DNA from: Linum tenue
Taxonomy: Eukaryota > Streptophyta > Magnoliopsida > Malpighiales > Linaceae
Direction of reading: 5' to 3'
DNA: 64,000 bases
Assembly (NCBI GenBank): GCA_946122785.1
Contig: CAMGYJ010000003.1
Span: forward strand, 26,367,811 to 26,431,810
The translations under genes and the position numbers were made by a program. The notes beneath the pieces are model-generated. The model was given only the letters and a program-made list of their open reading frames with translations, searched no databases and was not told where the DNA came from. Shown one piece after another: positions 36,308 to 47,435 of this stretch; position 1 is the stretch's first letter; every line of letters starts with the position of its first letter.

Positions 36308-37560
36308 AACAGTCTCCTTTGGAACGGTCACCATTGCCAGTTAAATCAGATACGTTGTTGTATCTCAATTGATATTACTTGTTGTAACTGTATCCTAACT
36401 TATCACTGTTATCCTTCAGATGCTTTCCTGACAGACATGAAATCAATGGCCAAGTCAAATTGAATGGAATGCCATAGACTAAACCAGCAGTAATGTAACA
36501 CAAGATGAATGTAAAGAGCATTGGGAAGGTGCATCTGTAACAGTTTGAACAGCCTGAAAGCAACAGATGTCGATTGCAATGAAACAGAAACTGGAGAAAA
36601 TTACAGCAGACAGGAAAACCACCTATTGCTATGGGCACCAAGACGATCGTAATGAAACTGAACAAACCTTGCAACAATTTTGATTTTTTTTTCCTATTCA
36701 ATTGAGAACTTTGGAACAATGGCAATAAATAAACAAAGCTCAAGATACAGATGAACAAGAAGTCCACAGAGATTTCTCTTGGAAAAGCTGAAAACATATA
36801 AACAAAAACAAAGGAAAAAGACGAGACAGCAATCAAATGAAATTCATCAACGTGGTCCACCATCCGCAGAGCTTGCAAGTCTCCATCAAAATAAAAAGAA
36901 CCCAGAAAGCTCTTCAAAGGCTTAGAGCCAAATCAATTAGATTCATCCCAAACTCAATCTATACACATGCCATAGAATCAAATTGTAACCACATTCCGCA
37001 TCCAATCCCCAAATGAAATCACGAAAGCGATCAACCCCTCCCCCACATCCCACAAGCAATTAGATTCATCCCAACTGCGATTTGCAACTAGAAGGCGACG
37101 TTGCATTACAGAGAGGGGAACATTCACAGGTTATTACCCAGGACAAAATACAGACTTTCTCAACGCCATCAAAGATGAAAGGAAGAAGCTCCTATTGAAG
37201 GAGATTGTGGGGAGGAAGGGAACTCACAAATAAGCATCAGCTTTCGCGTATCGCCCAAGAAAACTTACGGCCCGCCCGATAGATCCGAGGGAGTAAATTG
37301 GGGCAGGTGGGATATTAAAGACACAAAACGGAAACCCCTCTCCCAGAATCGGGATAAAAGGCAATCAATAGGGGCGAAAAGCTTGAGATGAAGGAAATAG
37401 AGTGCTAAACCCAGAAAAAGAGAGAACAGAACGCAAACGCAGGAGACCGCCGAGTAAATGCCAGGTGAAGGAAAGGTTGGGGGACTAGAGACTTCTGATT
37501 TCTGATGGGCGAAGAGAGAGATAGAGAGAGCGAAGGCGATGGAATAAGGAAGGAATCGCC
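36308..37560 (-). promoter_or_regulatory. 5' UTR intron and promoter-proximal region of the TLC gene
   Basis: No recognised protein is encoded. A candidate 5' UTR exon lies at about 37231-37520, ending at a donor TTT|GTGAGTTCC near 37230, with the intron running toward the ATG. A GA-rich stretch at about 37508-37540 (AGAGAGAGATAGAGAGAG) lies near the likely transcription start. The 180-codon minus frame at 36375-36917 falls in the inferred intron and shows no recognised family. Confidence 0.5.
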
Positions 37561-38901
37561 AACGCTGGACATAGAATTAGTAAAATATGATAAGGGGAAG
37601 TTACCAACAAAATATATATATAGTATTTAAAATCTTGATTTTATTTATCTATTTCAGTTTTGATCTCATTATAAAATCAATAGATCGTAAAATATTGTAC
37701 TATTCATGATACAAATTTTTAAAATCTTACGATTTGACGATTCAAATTTTTGGGTCAATTTTACTTATTTATTCCAAAATTTGTAAAATTATTGCCCTTT
37801 TACTTCTCCTCCACCAACATTATCTAGTTTTCTCACACTAACCATTATCGACCATTATCATTCCGATCAACGTATTAATCAACATCGATTCACCACTTTT
37901 CAAAATTAACCATGATAAATTGGAACATTAACTTTGAGAAATTATCATTGTAAGCAGTGGAGGAGCCACTTGAGGCCAAAGTGGGTCATTTGCACCACCT
38001 TGGCCCAAAAAATATGGGATGAATTTGTTTATATGATTATGGATTGCGTTTAAGACCTTCGTAGATAATTTAAAAAAAATAATGCTTAGTTATCTCTATT
38101 TAACTTTTAATTCATATATTATGTGAGTGAGTTTAATATAAATAAAAACTCAAAATTCAGGGGTGTTTGTTACTATCGGAAGTGTTGAAAAAGCATTTAC
38201 TGCAACAAACAAAGTAAAAAAACACTTCAGAATAAGGAGTTGTGGAATCATGAATGATTTAGTGTTGTTGTATCTTAAGTCTTAACAATATCTCTAATAA
38301 TTTGCATGATGAATGTATTTACAAAATAAATTCAGAATATGAACACATGCTAAAACTTACATATTATTCATAATTTTTCTTATTAATATTATTCCATCTT
38401 CGTTCTTATATGAACCTTAAAATCCCGATTTTCGATTTTACGTAAAATCTCGATTTTGACTGCTATGAAAATATGTACGAGTATTTTACTTCGTCTCTAA
38501 GCGAATTTTATGTTTAATAGTACGTTAGTAGTCATAAATATATAAAATTAATTATTTTAAATATAAATATATAAATAATAGTAAAGTTAATAATTTAATT
38601 AATTAAATACGAATATTAAACATGTTATATGGATTTTATAAGTGTTTAGTACGGGAGTCATTAAATGAACGGAAAAATATGAAACAATATAAAAATAATA
38701 CAACAGATAAAATACGTACGGATATATATACGTGTATTAAGCAGAGTTTTACTAACTATCGATTCCATTGATAAGAGATGGGTCAGGAATTGGTTCCAAC
38801 TTCCAACAAAATGTGCTTAATGAATAACTAGATATGAGCTTTGGTCTTAATTGTTGGCAGATGTAAAAGATGATAACTAAGTGTTTTTATTTTCGTAAGA
38901 T
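37561..38901. other. AT-rich intergenic sequence with hAT transposase scrap
   Basis: Around 38160-38290 the plus strand reads TIGSVEKAFTATNKVKKHF followed by RSCGIMNDLVLLYLKS. This resembles the C-terminal dimerisation region of hAT transposases (usually ASVERxFSxxKxxKxxLRN..MxDxL). At about 37955 the phrase GCAGTGGAGGAGCCACTTGAG resembles known transposon ends. Both are remnants, and no complete element can be bounded. Confidence 0.5.
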
Positions 38902-38963
38902 ATTATCCTCTTTATTTTTTTATTTTTGGTAAGAACAGGGCGCTAAGGGCGCCCTAACCTTTA

Positions 38964-41900
38964 TTAAGCACGAACAAAGCGGGGAGTTTCACCCCCCACA
39001 CGATCAAACAACAGCCAGTACAGAAATTTAGTGTCAGGCCTGTCCAAAATATGCACCCCAATCGAACGGGAGTGACCCACAGAAGCCAAATAATCTGCGT
39101 CGAAATTTGCTTCGCGGAATACATGATCAATCCTAACGGTCCAGTTGCGGTTAAGTCTCTGTCTGATCTCTGCGACCTGAGTGAAGTGGGTGTGTCTCGG
39201 GGTCGCCTTATCTATCAGGTTCTTTGCAGTGGACGAGTCAGTCTGTAGAATCACCTTCCTGACTCCCTGTTCCCAGGCGAGGTCCAACCCATACACAATA
39301 CCAGCCAGCTCTGCACGAGTGATTGAACCCCCTCCAAGGTTCGCAGTGAATGCTTTGAGAAAACGGCCATCACTCCCCCGCATGATGCCGCCGCAGCTCG
39401 TGCTCTCAGGAGAGAAGGTGACTGAGCCATCTGTATTGACACAGACCCAGTCCTGCGCCGGTGGTTGCCAGCCAATTTGGCGCTGCTCTCGGAGTTTCCC
39501 TCCTCCGAAAACAATATCCTCCTTCTCGAGTGCTTGAATGGTCTGGTCTCGGAGCTGTTTTGCGTGAAACTAGATTTGTGTATGAGTCTTCAACTCCCCT
39601 CGGAACACGTAGCCATTCCGATTCTTCCACAGTAGCCAACATGTCTCTGCAAAAAGAGTGCTGTCGACGGTATCACTCTTATCAGAAATGTAATACAGAG
39701 ACCACCTGTGTATATATGGTTCGAAGAAGCGTGAATCAGGCTCCTCTCCTAGTAACTCCGCCCAGGTCGCGCGGGCGTAGGGGCAATCCCGGAGAACATG
39801 CAGCGTCGTTTCCGGGCCTCCTCCACAGATTTTGCAGCTGGTGTTGGTCGTTAGGTGCCTCCTTCCTCTCTCCGCGTTCGTCAGCAGCCGGTTATGGTTC
39901 AGCAGCCAAAGGAACACTCGGATTCTCTGCAAAGTCGGCGTTCTCCACATCGATCGCCAGATTGGTTGGCCAAGAGTTTGGTTCGCGGTGTCCGTCAAAT
40001 CATACGCCGTGCGCAAGGTGAATTCGCCATTTGGGGTAAATCGCCATACCCGCACGTCGTCTTCCGCTTCCGTCGGGATAGGATGGAGCAAAACCTGCAA
40101 AACAAGTGGCTGGGGTAAGTAGTATTGAAGAAACTCCGTGTTCCACTTACCATTGAGCACAAAGTCGGCGACATGCATGTTGAGCAGCGCCGGGGGAAGG
40201 TTCTGCACGTGGTCTTTGAGGGTGGTGGTATCGTCCAACCACCGATCGCTCCAAAACTTGGCCGTGAGGCCATTCCTCACGTTCCACGCTGTCGCCTCCT
40301 CCGTTAAATGTGCAACCCGCAACACTCCTCTCCAGAGGTTCGAGAGCCGCCCAGTGGTGATAAAGTGCCTGCCATCTGTTGTATTCCTCGAGTACTTCGA
40401 GAGGATGACCCTGGCCCACAACTCGTCTGGTTTAGTGAGCATCCTCCAGGCAATTTTCAACATGTAGGCTTCATTGGTTCTTGTAGATTCCCTCAGCCCC
40501 AGACCCCCTTCATCTTTCGGTCCGCAAAGAGTTTCCCAGTCGACGAGGTGAATTTTGCGGCCCTGGTCGGTGCTACCCCAGATAAAAGCTCTTATCTTCC
40601 TATCAATATACTCCCTCACACTAGCAGGGAGGAAGGTTTTCTGCATTGTATAAGCCGGAAGAGAAGCCAACACTGACTGAGCTAGAGTGATCCGTCCTGC
40701 TAAAGATAGCGTGTACGCTTTCCATCCTGCTAGGCGGGTGTCTATCCTGTCAATCAGTTGCTGGAAAGTGGCCTTCGAAACCCGATCATAATGACCGGGA
40801 CACCCAGATATCTTCCCAAATTCTGAGTGACCGGGATCTGAAGCTCATCACTCAAACTGTTCCGACATTCTGTAGTGGTGGTGTTAGCTGAGAAAAACAC
40901 TCGAGACTTAGGCCTACTGACTTGCTGTCCCGAGGAGGCCCCGAACTGCTCGAAACAGTCATTAACCACCTGCACCTAAGCTCTGGTCGCCTCCCCAAAC
41001 AGGATAAGATCATCCGCAAAAAAAGAGATGAGAGAGTGCTGGTCCGGCTTGCGAAAGCTGAATCGGTTTCCATCCCCCCCCCCTGGTACAGCTTCATCAA
41101 TGATGTGCCCCAGTCTTTCCATGCAAAGCGTGAACAGGTAGGGGGACAGAGGGCACCCCTGTCGAAGACCTCTAGAAGGCTGAAAGTGCTCCGTAAGCCC
41201 CCCGTTCCATTGGATTTGCATGGCAGCCGATGATATGCACGCCATGGTCAGGTCAACGAAATTACTGGGGGCCCCTACAGCAATTAAGGTGTCTTTGACA
41301 AAGCCCCATCTTATCCGGTCATAGGCCTTCGCTAAATCCACCTTCAATACCATCCAACCTCTCCTTCCCCTTCGAGCCCTCATCGAATGTATCACTTCCT
41401 GCAAGATGCAAATGTTATCGGTGATATGTCGGCCAGGGACAAAGCTAGTTTGGGTTTCATGGACCAGGGAGGGCATTAAATTCTTTAGGCGTTATGCCAG
41501 GCACTTAGTAACCGCTTTATAGGCCACATTACATAAACTGATGGGCCCGAATTGATCGATGGTGGTTGGTTGCTTCACCTTCGGGATAAGGACCAGAATT
41601 GTGGAGTTCACTTCCTTGATCTTCTCCGGGTTATCCCAGCATGCGAGGGCAAATTGCGTAAGCGACTGACCGACCGTCTCCCAGCATTTTTGGCAGAAGA
41701 TTGGGTTGAGACCATCCTTCCCCGGTGCCTTGAGAGCGCCCATTGCCTGAATAGCACCGCGAATTTCCTCCATATTCGGCGTGGCCGCGAGCGGTTGCCA
41801 CCTTGCGGGCTCGAGGGCTGGAAAATTCCCCTGGAGGGCAGGTAGATCCCCCCCTCATCCATGTATAGCTGGCTGAAAAAGACCCGTGCCATTTCTAGGA

Positions 41901-43056
41901 GCAGAGCCTGATCTTCGATCCAATTACCCGCATCATCCTTCAGCATAGCCACCCGATTCCTGCTCCTTCTCCTGAGGGTCCTGGCGTGGAAATAGGCCGT
42001 GTTCTTGTCTCCCGAGCTAATCCACTCGACTCTGGATTTTTGGCACCAGAGAAGTTCTTCTTGAAAGAGTACTAATTCGAGCTTCTCCTGAGCTTGATGG
42101 AGTTGAGCGGAGTTCCCTGTCCCATTACCATTCTGCTCTAGCTCTTCAATACGACGAAGTAGATTGTCCTTCCTCCTAGTAACATGGCCAAAAACATTTA
42201 TGTTCCACACTCTAGCATCTCGGGCGAAAGCCTCTGCCGAGGACGTGAAGGAGTGGCCCTTTGCCCAAGCTTCATCCATCATTTCCCAGAAGTCGTCATG
42301 TGTAAGCCAGGCTGCCAAGAACCGGAAAGGCTTGGGTCCGGCGGGAGCGTGGAACTCTCTTAATGAAACTAGAAGCGGCCTGTGATCCGACTTGTTCATG
42401 CGCGGCAGGTGCTTAACCACTGTTTCTGGGAAAGCTGAGATCCAAGCATTATTTGCCATGCCCCCATCAAGCCTTTCTCGGAGACCCGTTTTGAACCATG
42501 TATAAGCCGGGCCAACGAACCCCAAATCTATCAGCTCGGTATCTTGAACTACATCCTGGAAGTCGTGAATACGGGATGCATCAAACGGGGCACCCCCTAG
42601 CTTTTCAGATGGGCTGATGATGGAGTTGAAATCACCCACCAAAAGCCAGGGCTGGGTCATCCCATCAGCAATAGACCGTAAAAAATCCCATAACTCACGC
42701 CGTTGTACCGGTGCAGGGCAACCATAAATTGCCGATAGCTGCCATGCAATATCCTGCTGCATCCGCCCCTGTACCTGCATATGGAGACACTGTTGGTGAG
42801 TGTGAATTCTGGTGATGGTAAGGTCATTCGAATTCCAACTAATCCAAATTCCCCCAGAAAAACCAATTGCATCAACTACAAGTTCGTTATCGTAGCCCAT
42901 TTCTCGAATGACTTTCAAAGCACGGTCCCCACTAATTCTAGGTTCCAAGATAATCACAATTTGGGGTTTAAATTTCCTACGATCCTCACGAAAAGCACGT
43001 AAAAAACCCTTGCCCCCTGCTCCCCTACAATTCCATGAAAATATTTTATAATCCAT
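38964..43056 (-). pseudogene. LINE ORF2: AP-endonuclease, reverse transcriptase, RNase H; broken
   Basis: ATG 43056 opens an endonuclease domain with SWNCRGAGG, LEPRISG, GDFNSI and SDHRPLL, the metal- and phosphate-binding motifs. GDKNTAYFHARTLRRR leads to the RT region, where frames shift near 41860 and 41490. RT motifs include APGKDGLNPIF, KVDLAKAYDRI, GLRQGCPLSPYLF and the catalytic FADD (near 41015). An in-frame TAG at 40976-40978 follows FGEATRA. 40673-39570 holds the zf-RVT region (CKICGGGPETTLHVLRDC). The terminal RNase H (NTDGS, TRAELAGIVYGL, LQTDS, REANFDADYLA) ends at 38964. The many breaks make it inactive. Confidence 0.9.
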
Positions 43057-43088
43057 AAAAAGGAGGGTTGGAAAGAGACTCCCTTAAG

Positions 43089-44765
43089 TTACGCGTTCGA
43101 CGGGTGGATCCCGTCGCTCTGTTTCCCCGAAAATTGTGTCTTCATGCTCTCTTCCGGAGACCCGGAACTCATGGGGTGGATGTTCGAGCCAGTGTCGGGT
43201 GGGCGGCCATTCATACCGGTGGTGATCGATGAAAGGACTTGAGGTTCCAGTGACTCCCCACCACTTTGCATGGGAAGCTTCTCCAAGACCACGTCCTCCA
43301 TGCGAGTGTGGGTTTCCTGCATTGCCTGGTCGGTCTCAATGTGCTTGGACAACCTTGAGTGACTCCCATTTCCCACAACTTGTAGGCTTCGGGTTTGGCT
43401 CGTAGGTGTCACTAGTTGGACCGCTCTCCTTTGAAGCACGTGTTCCTTGTTCATGCACCTTGGTGTGTTTATTCCGGCTTTGGTTACGCTGCTGCTTGGA
43501 CTTATTCGGCTCACGGGTATCATTCTCGGCCTCGGATGGCGCCATGTGCGAGTCGGACTCCTCGTCCAAAGCCGCAAACCGCGATCCCCCTGCCCTCTTT
43601 TGCACTTTGTCGACGGTCGATCCTCCCCGGTTTGAATTTTTCCCCACCTCTTTCTTGGAAGGACGGGGTTTACGTTTAGCTATCATCCACTCCCCATAGA
43701 GATTCTCTGGTTGCGAGGGCGGGGGGGGGGGGGGGGTTCAGTTTCAACAGCTTCGGCTTCCATTGGCACTTGCGTTCGGCTACAGTAGCATGCACCTCGC
43801 TCGGCGTATGTCCCGCAGTGCAGGCATATTTTCTCCAAACCTTCATATTGGATAAAGTACCTCTTGCCCTTAATGTAAAACTTCGAGAGCAGGGGTTTCG
43901 TGAGATCCACCTGCACACAAACTCGGGCGTAGTCACTACGTGCTGCTGTACGTGTGGCCTCGTCAATTCGAATCGGTCTTCCGATGCGACGACCAATTTT
44001 CATCACAGCATCCTCATGAAAATACTGAATGGGTATTTCAAGCAACCGGGCCCAAACTAGGGTCGAGGAGACTTCATGGTTGTACTGGTCGAAATCGCGG
44101 TCCCACATATGCACTGAGAGATAGTTCTGTCCGATCATCCATGGACCATTCATGAACGCCCGGTCGTAGTCAAGGCCACTAGTAAAGCGGAACAGGAAAT
44201 AGTTGTTCTTCATGGACGTGACTTGGATCCCGCCTGCCTTGGCCCATATCGTGTTCAACCGGAGTGAAACTGCCGTGTAAGACACTGACCGACCTAACGC
44301 TTTAACGACGAGAGCAGACCGGAAGTTGCGACAGTACGTACGCTCTTCCGCCGCCGTGAAGTATATTGTCGAACACATGGGGTCCTCCTCTCCAACGAAG
44401 CCCTCGTCCAGGCCGTCCTGCGGTGTCCTCGCTGTCGGATTCGGCAGTGTACCACTCGTCCATGCGGCCCTCGTGCCAAAATGTCTACGAGCCGCCCCCG
44501 TCCCCTGCGACCAGACGTTTGGTCTCGGGCTAAGTGGTGGTGATCTCCGGTCGGCTACTTCCTCCCGGCTGTGCACGCCCTCTGTTTCCACATGGCTGTT
44601 CGGGGCCGTCGGTTTCGCCCGCTTCTTGGTGTGTTGTGCCTCCCGGTCCCCTTTAAGGTTCGGAGATGAAGATTCCAGAGGCGGCCTACGCTGGCCGGCA
44701 ACCGCCTCGGGCGGTGGGGGAGACGAAAGCTTCCCCCCGGCCGGCGGCACAACGTCCGCCGACAT
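43089..44765 (-). pseudogene. LINE ORF1 (DUF4283/zinc-knuckle nucleic-acid-binding protein), frameshifted
   Basis: Starting at ATG 44765, the protein has a Pro-rich N-terminus and then a DUF4283-type domain (NYFLFRFTSGLDYDRAFMNG, PWMIGQNYLSVHMW, ATRTAARSDYARVCVQVDL). Next comes CLHCGTYAERGACY, an altered CCHC knuckle in which His is replaced. In plant L1-type LINEs this protein coats the RNA. The frame breaks at a run of 16 G (43721-43736) and continues in another frame with the typical YGEWMIAKRKPR motif, then shifts again before the stop at 43089. Confidence 0.85.
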
Positions 44766-44851
44766 CCGTTAGAAACCCTAGCCGCAGATCGCCTTACAGT
44801 TGCCCTCTGAGAAAAAAGGAGCTCTCTCAGAATCATTATCCTCTTTATTTT

Positions 44852-45763
44852 AATTTGGATTTAAAAAAAATTAACTTATCTCTGTTTTTAATATATTTTG
44901 AGTAAAAAATTTCATATCACCCATACCACACATTACCACCCTTACACCACCTGATATCACTTGATATCACATTCGTTTTATTTTGAATTTTGAAAAAATT
45001 TGTGGAGAAAGAATGGTTTCATTGTTTCTATTATATCTATAAATTTCTAGAAAAAAAATTCAAAACCAAATATATCATCCTATACCAAGATGGTAACTCG
45101 TAGTATACGATAATAAAAAAATGACGGTTAACATATTCATATTATCGTGTATGCAACTATTCTATAGTACGCTAATGGATTATTATATTTCATCGTCATT
45201 ATCATATCTGGCTGTTTCCGATTTTGAGTTTTTTTATCCTTTCCAGCTCCTGCAATCCTATTCTTTTATCTTTGGCAATCGGCACGACAGCTGGCCTCCT
45301 GCCCGCGGACATAACCGGTCGGTTACTGGGTGCCACGGCGGAAAAAACTGCAGAATTATGTTTTTTCTTTCCTTTCACATTTTAATCAAATTATTATGAT
45401 GATAATGATAAAAATACTAATGATTAAACCATGGAAAGAGATCAGATGCATAATTTGATTCTACATAAAAGGTGAGTTGAATTGTTTAAATCTAGGATAC
45501 TACTTTACTAGTCTTATCTTTGCACATTTGGTGGTTGATCATTTTTAAAGATCTACAATCTAAGCCAATTGAGTTACCATTCAAAAGAGTATTTATATAA
45601 AAAAAATTAGTTGGTGAATCTATAATCAATCGATATTGTTGTCAAAAATTACATGAACACGAGCAAGAGTGATCATAATGATTTTAGATCTACAACATCA
45701 GACAATCCATGGGTCATTCATAATCAAAGATTTCTTAACCTTATTCAGAGATTGATTTGATTT
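44852..45763. other. intergenic sequence, nothing recognised
   Basis: AT-rich sequence with short frames only; the 92-codon plus frame at 45121 has no recognised similarity. Confidence 0.4.
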
Positions 45764-45768
45764 GTTAC

Positions 45769-46098
45769 TGTTGGGGTGTTACTAAGTACTCCACGCGCGG
45801 ACTAAATAAGGGGCGCTCAAACGCCACTACGAGTATATAAAGGCATGAAACTCTCCATTGAAGGGAACTTCTCCTCTCCCCTCACTTTCCATTTTCCACT
45901 ATCTCTCTACACTTTATCTCTCTATCTATTCTCTCAACTTATTCTACACAATATACTGACTTGATCGTTGGAGCTTAATCCGGGGGACATCCCCGACTTT
46001 TCATAAGTTCTCTCCCTCCCGGCGAGATCAGACGAACGGATGACGAGTCCCACACAACAATCATTATTGTTCATACCTCGAGCTAGTAGGTACAAACA
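45769..46098 (+). mobile_element. small solo LTR, TSD GTTAC
   Basis: The 330-bp block begins TGTTGGGGTGTT and ends GGTACAAACA, with GTTAC at 45764-45768 and 46099-46103. It holds a TATA box (TATATAAAG near 45834) and the phrase ACTGACTTGATCGTTGGAGC. The young TAT element at 50129 has ACTGACTTGAGCGTTGGAG in the same relative place and a GGCACAAACA end, so the two are likely related families. Confidence 0.87.
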
Positions 46099-46103
46099 GT
46101 TAC

Positions 46104-46892
46104 TTTTGCTTCAGTTTTTTTCGGTCATTTGGCTATGGGTAACAAAATTGGTTAATGAATGAATCTTAAGTTGTCTACCTGTGTTTAATGTGATATGTCG
46201 AGTGATTCATTCTAAAAAAAAGGTTATGGGATAGAAGAGCGGGTGGAGATTATAAATTTATAATGGGGTTTAAAGAGCCCGCAAATATGGCTAATGTTTG
46301 CAATAATCCAATCATAATTTGCGGGCTCTTTAGGAAGAACACACTAGCTAGGGTCACATCGCTTAGTGCAATGACTGCTAACCTTAGGCTTTTTTAGTGC
46401 GGTTTTGTTGTATTAGATGCATATCATTGTGACAATAGAGGTGCAACCACAACACCATAAAACTGAAAAACACACACTTGTTTGGGTTGCGAATTCTGAG
46501 AAATCATGGAAGTTGACAATTTTTTGTGTAGTTACTTCGTTAGACCTTATTTAGTATTAATGTTGAAACTAAGATGAAAGTAGGGAAAAAATTAGAGGAA
46601 TAATGTGGTATAACGAGTTATGAGAAATTAAGAGAAAAAAATATATGAAAAAAATATTGCCATTAAGATTTCAGGATGAGTTATGAAAAAATAAAGCGGG
46701 AAAATATGTAAAAAAGTGAGTTTAGTGAGATTTGATCATAGACTATTTTGAATGAAATTATTACAACAATTGATATGATTCCACGGGAAGCATTTTTTGA
46801 AAACAAAGAAAGCTATCCAATCTTGTTTCACTATTTTTTAACAATAATTTCTGTTGTATTTCCAACTTATGTTGCCACAACTACATTAAAAA
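46104..46892. other. intergenic sequence with a 16-bp perfect inverted repeat
   Basis: TAAAGAGCCCGCAAAT (46271-46286) and its exact reverse complement (46317-46332) enclose a 30-nt loop. Nothing else is recognised. Confidence 0.6.
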
Positions 46893-47435
46893 TAGAGGTG
46901 GCTATTTGGTTCGGACTTTTTGGTTTTACCCGAAACCGGACCGTATAACGCGGACCGAGACCGGATAGCAAACAATCCAATCAAATCTTTGAGCCTAGAT
47001 TTGAGGTAAAAAACCGTTTGGGACCGGACTGAAAACCGGATAAAGACAGGATAAGAGAGCCCAACACCCAAACTCTACCTCCTCACCCTTTCTTGTGCGA
47101 TAGATCCCTCTTCCATGAAATGTAGCATTCACGTTGTCACTAGCTAAGATGATGGAGGCATAGGATTAGCCCACGGCCAAACTGACTGTCATGATGTGTC
47201 ATATCCCCTAGTCAGCGCCTTAGTCCACTCAAATCCCCCCTCGGGCCACTCAAATCCCTACAAATTCAATCTAAAATCAAGACCGAATTGGGATCAGACC
47301 GGTTCAAGACCGGACCGGATCAAGACCGGACTGTATCCAATCCAATCTTTGGTCCTTATATTCTCGAAAAGATCGGACCGTAACCAGATCAATTCCGACC
47401 AATTTAACCGGACCGGACCGTATACCCACCTCTTA
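46893..47435. mobile_element. hAT-like non-autonomous element
   Basis: The left end TAGAGGTGGCTATTTGGTTCGG and right end CCGTATACCCACCTCTTA are imperfect inverted repeats. Subterminal GACCGGA/TCCGGTC-type repeats fill both ends (GGACCGGACTG, AAGACCGGACCGG). This arrangement fits hAT; an 8-bp TSD is not clear. Confidence 0.6.

Larger units (their letters stand above)
38902..44851 (-). mobile_element. full-length L1-type LINE with 17-bp TSD
   Basis: The element spans 38919-44834 on the minus strand. A perfect 17-bp repeat, ATTATCCTCTTTATTTT, flanks it at 38902-38918 and 44835-44851. The 3' end carries an A-rich tail (CCAAAAATAAAAAAATAAA on the minus strand). Two coding regions are present, an ORF1 with an RNA-binding domain and an ORF2 with endonuclease, RT, zinc finger and RNase H. 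Long TSD, poly(A) and absence of LTRs define target-primed LINE insertion. Confidence 0.92.

Noticed and set aside
36375..36917. 180-codon hydrophobic minus-strand frame upstream of the TLC gene
   Set aside because: Falls in the inferred 5' UTR intron; hydrophobicity follows from T-rich intron sequence, and homologues start at the MAIE methionine.
41552..41845. 97-codon plus-strand frame opposite the LINE RT
   Set aside because: Antisense shadow of the LINE RT domain.
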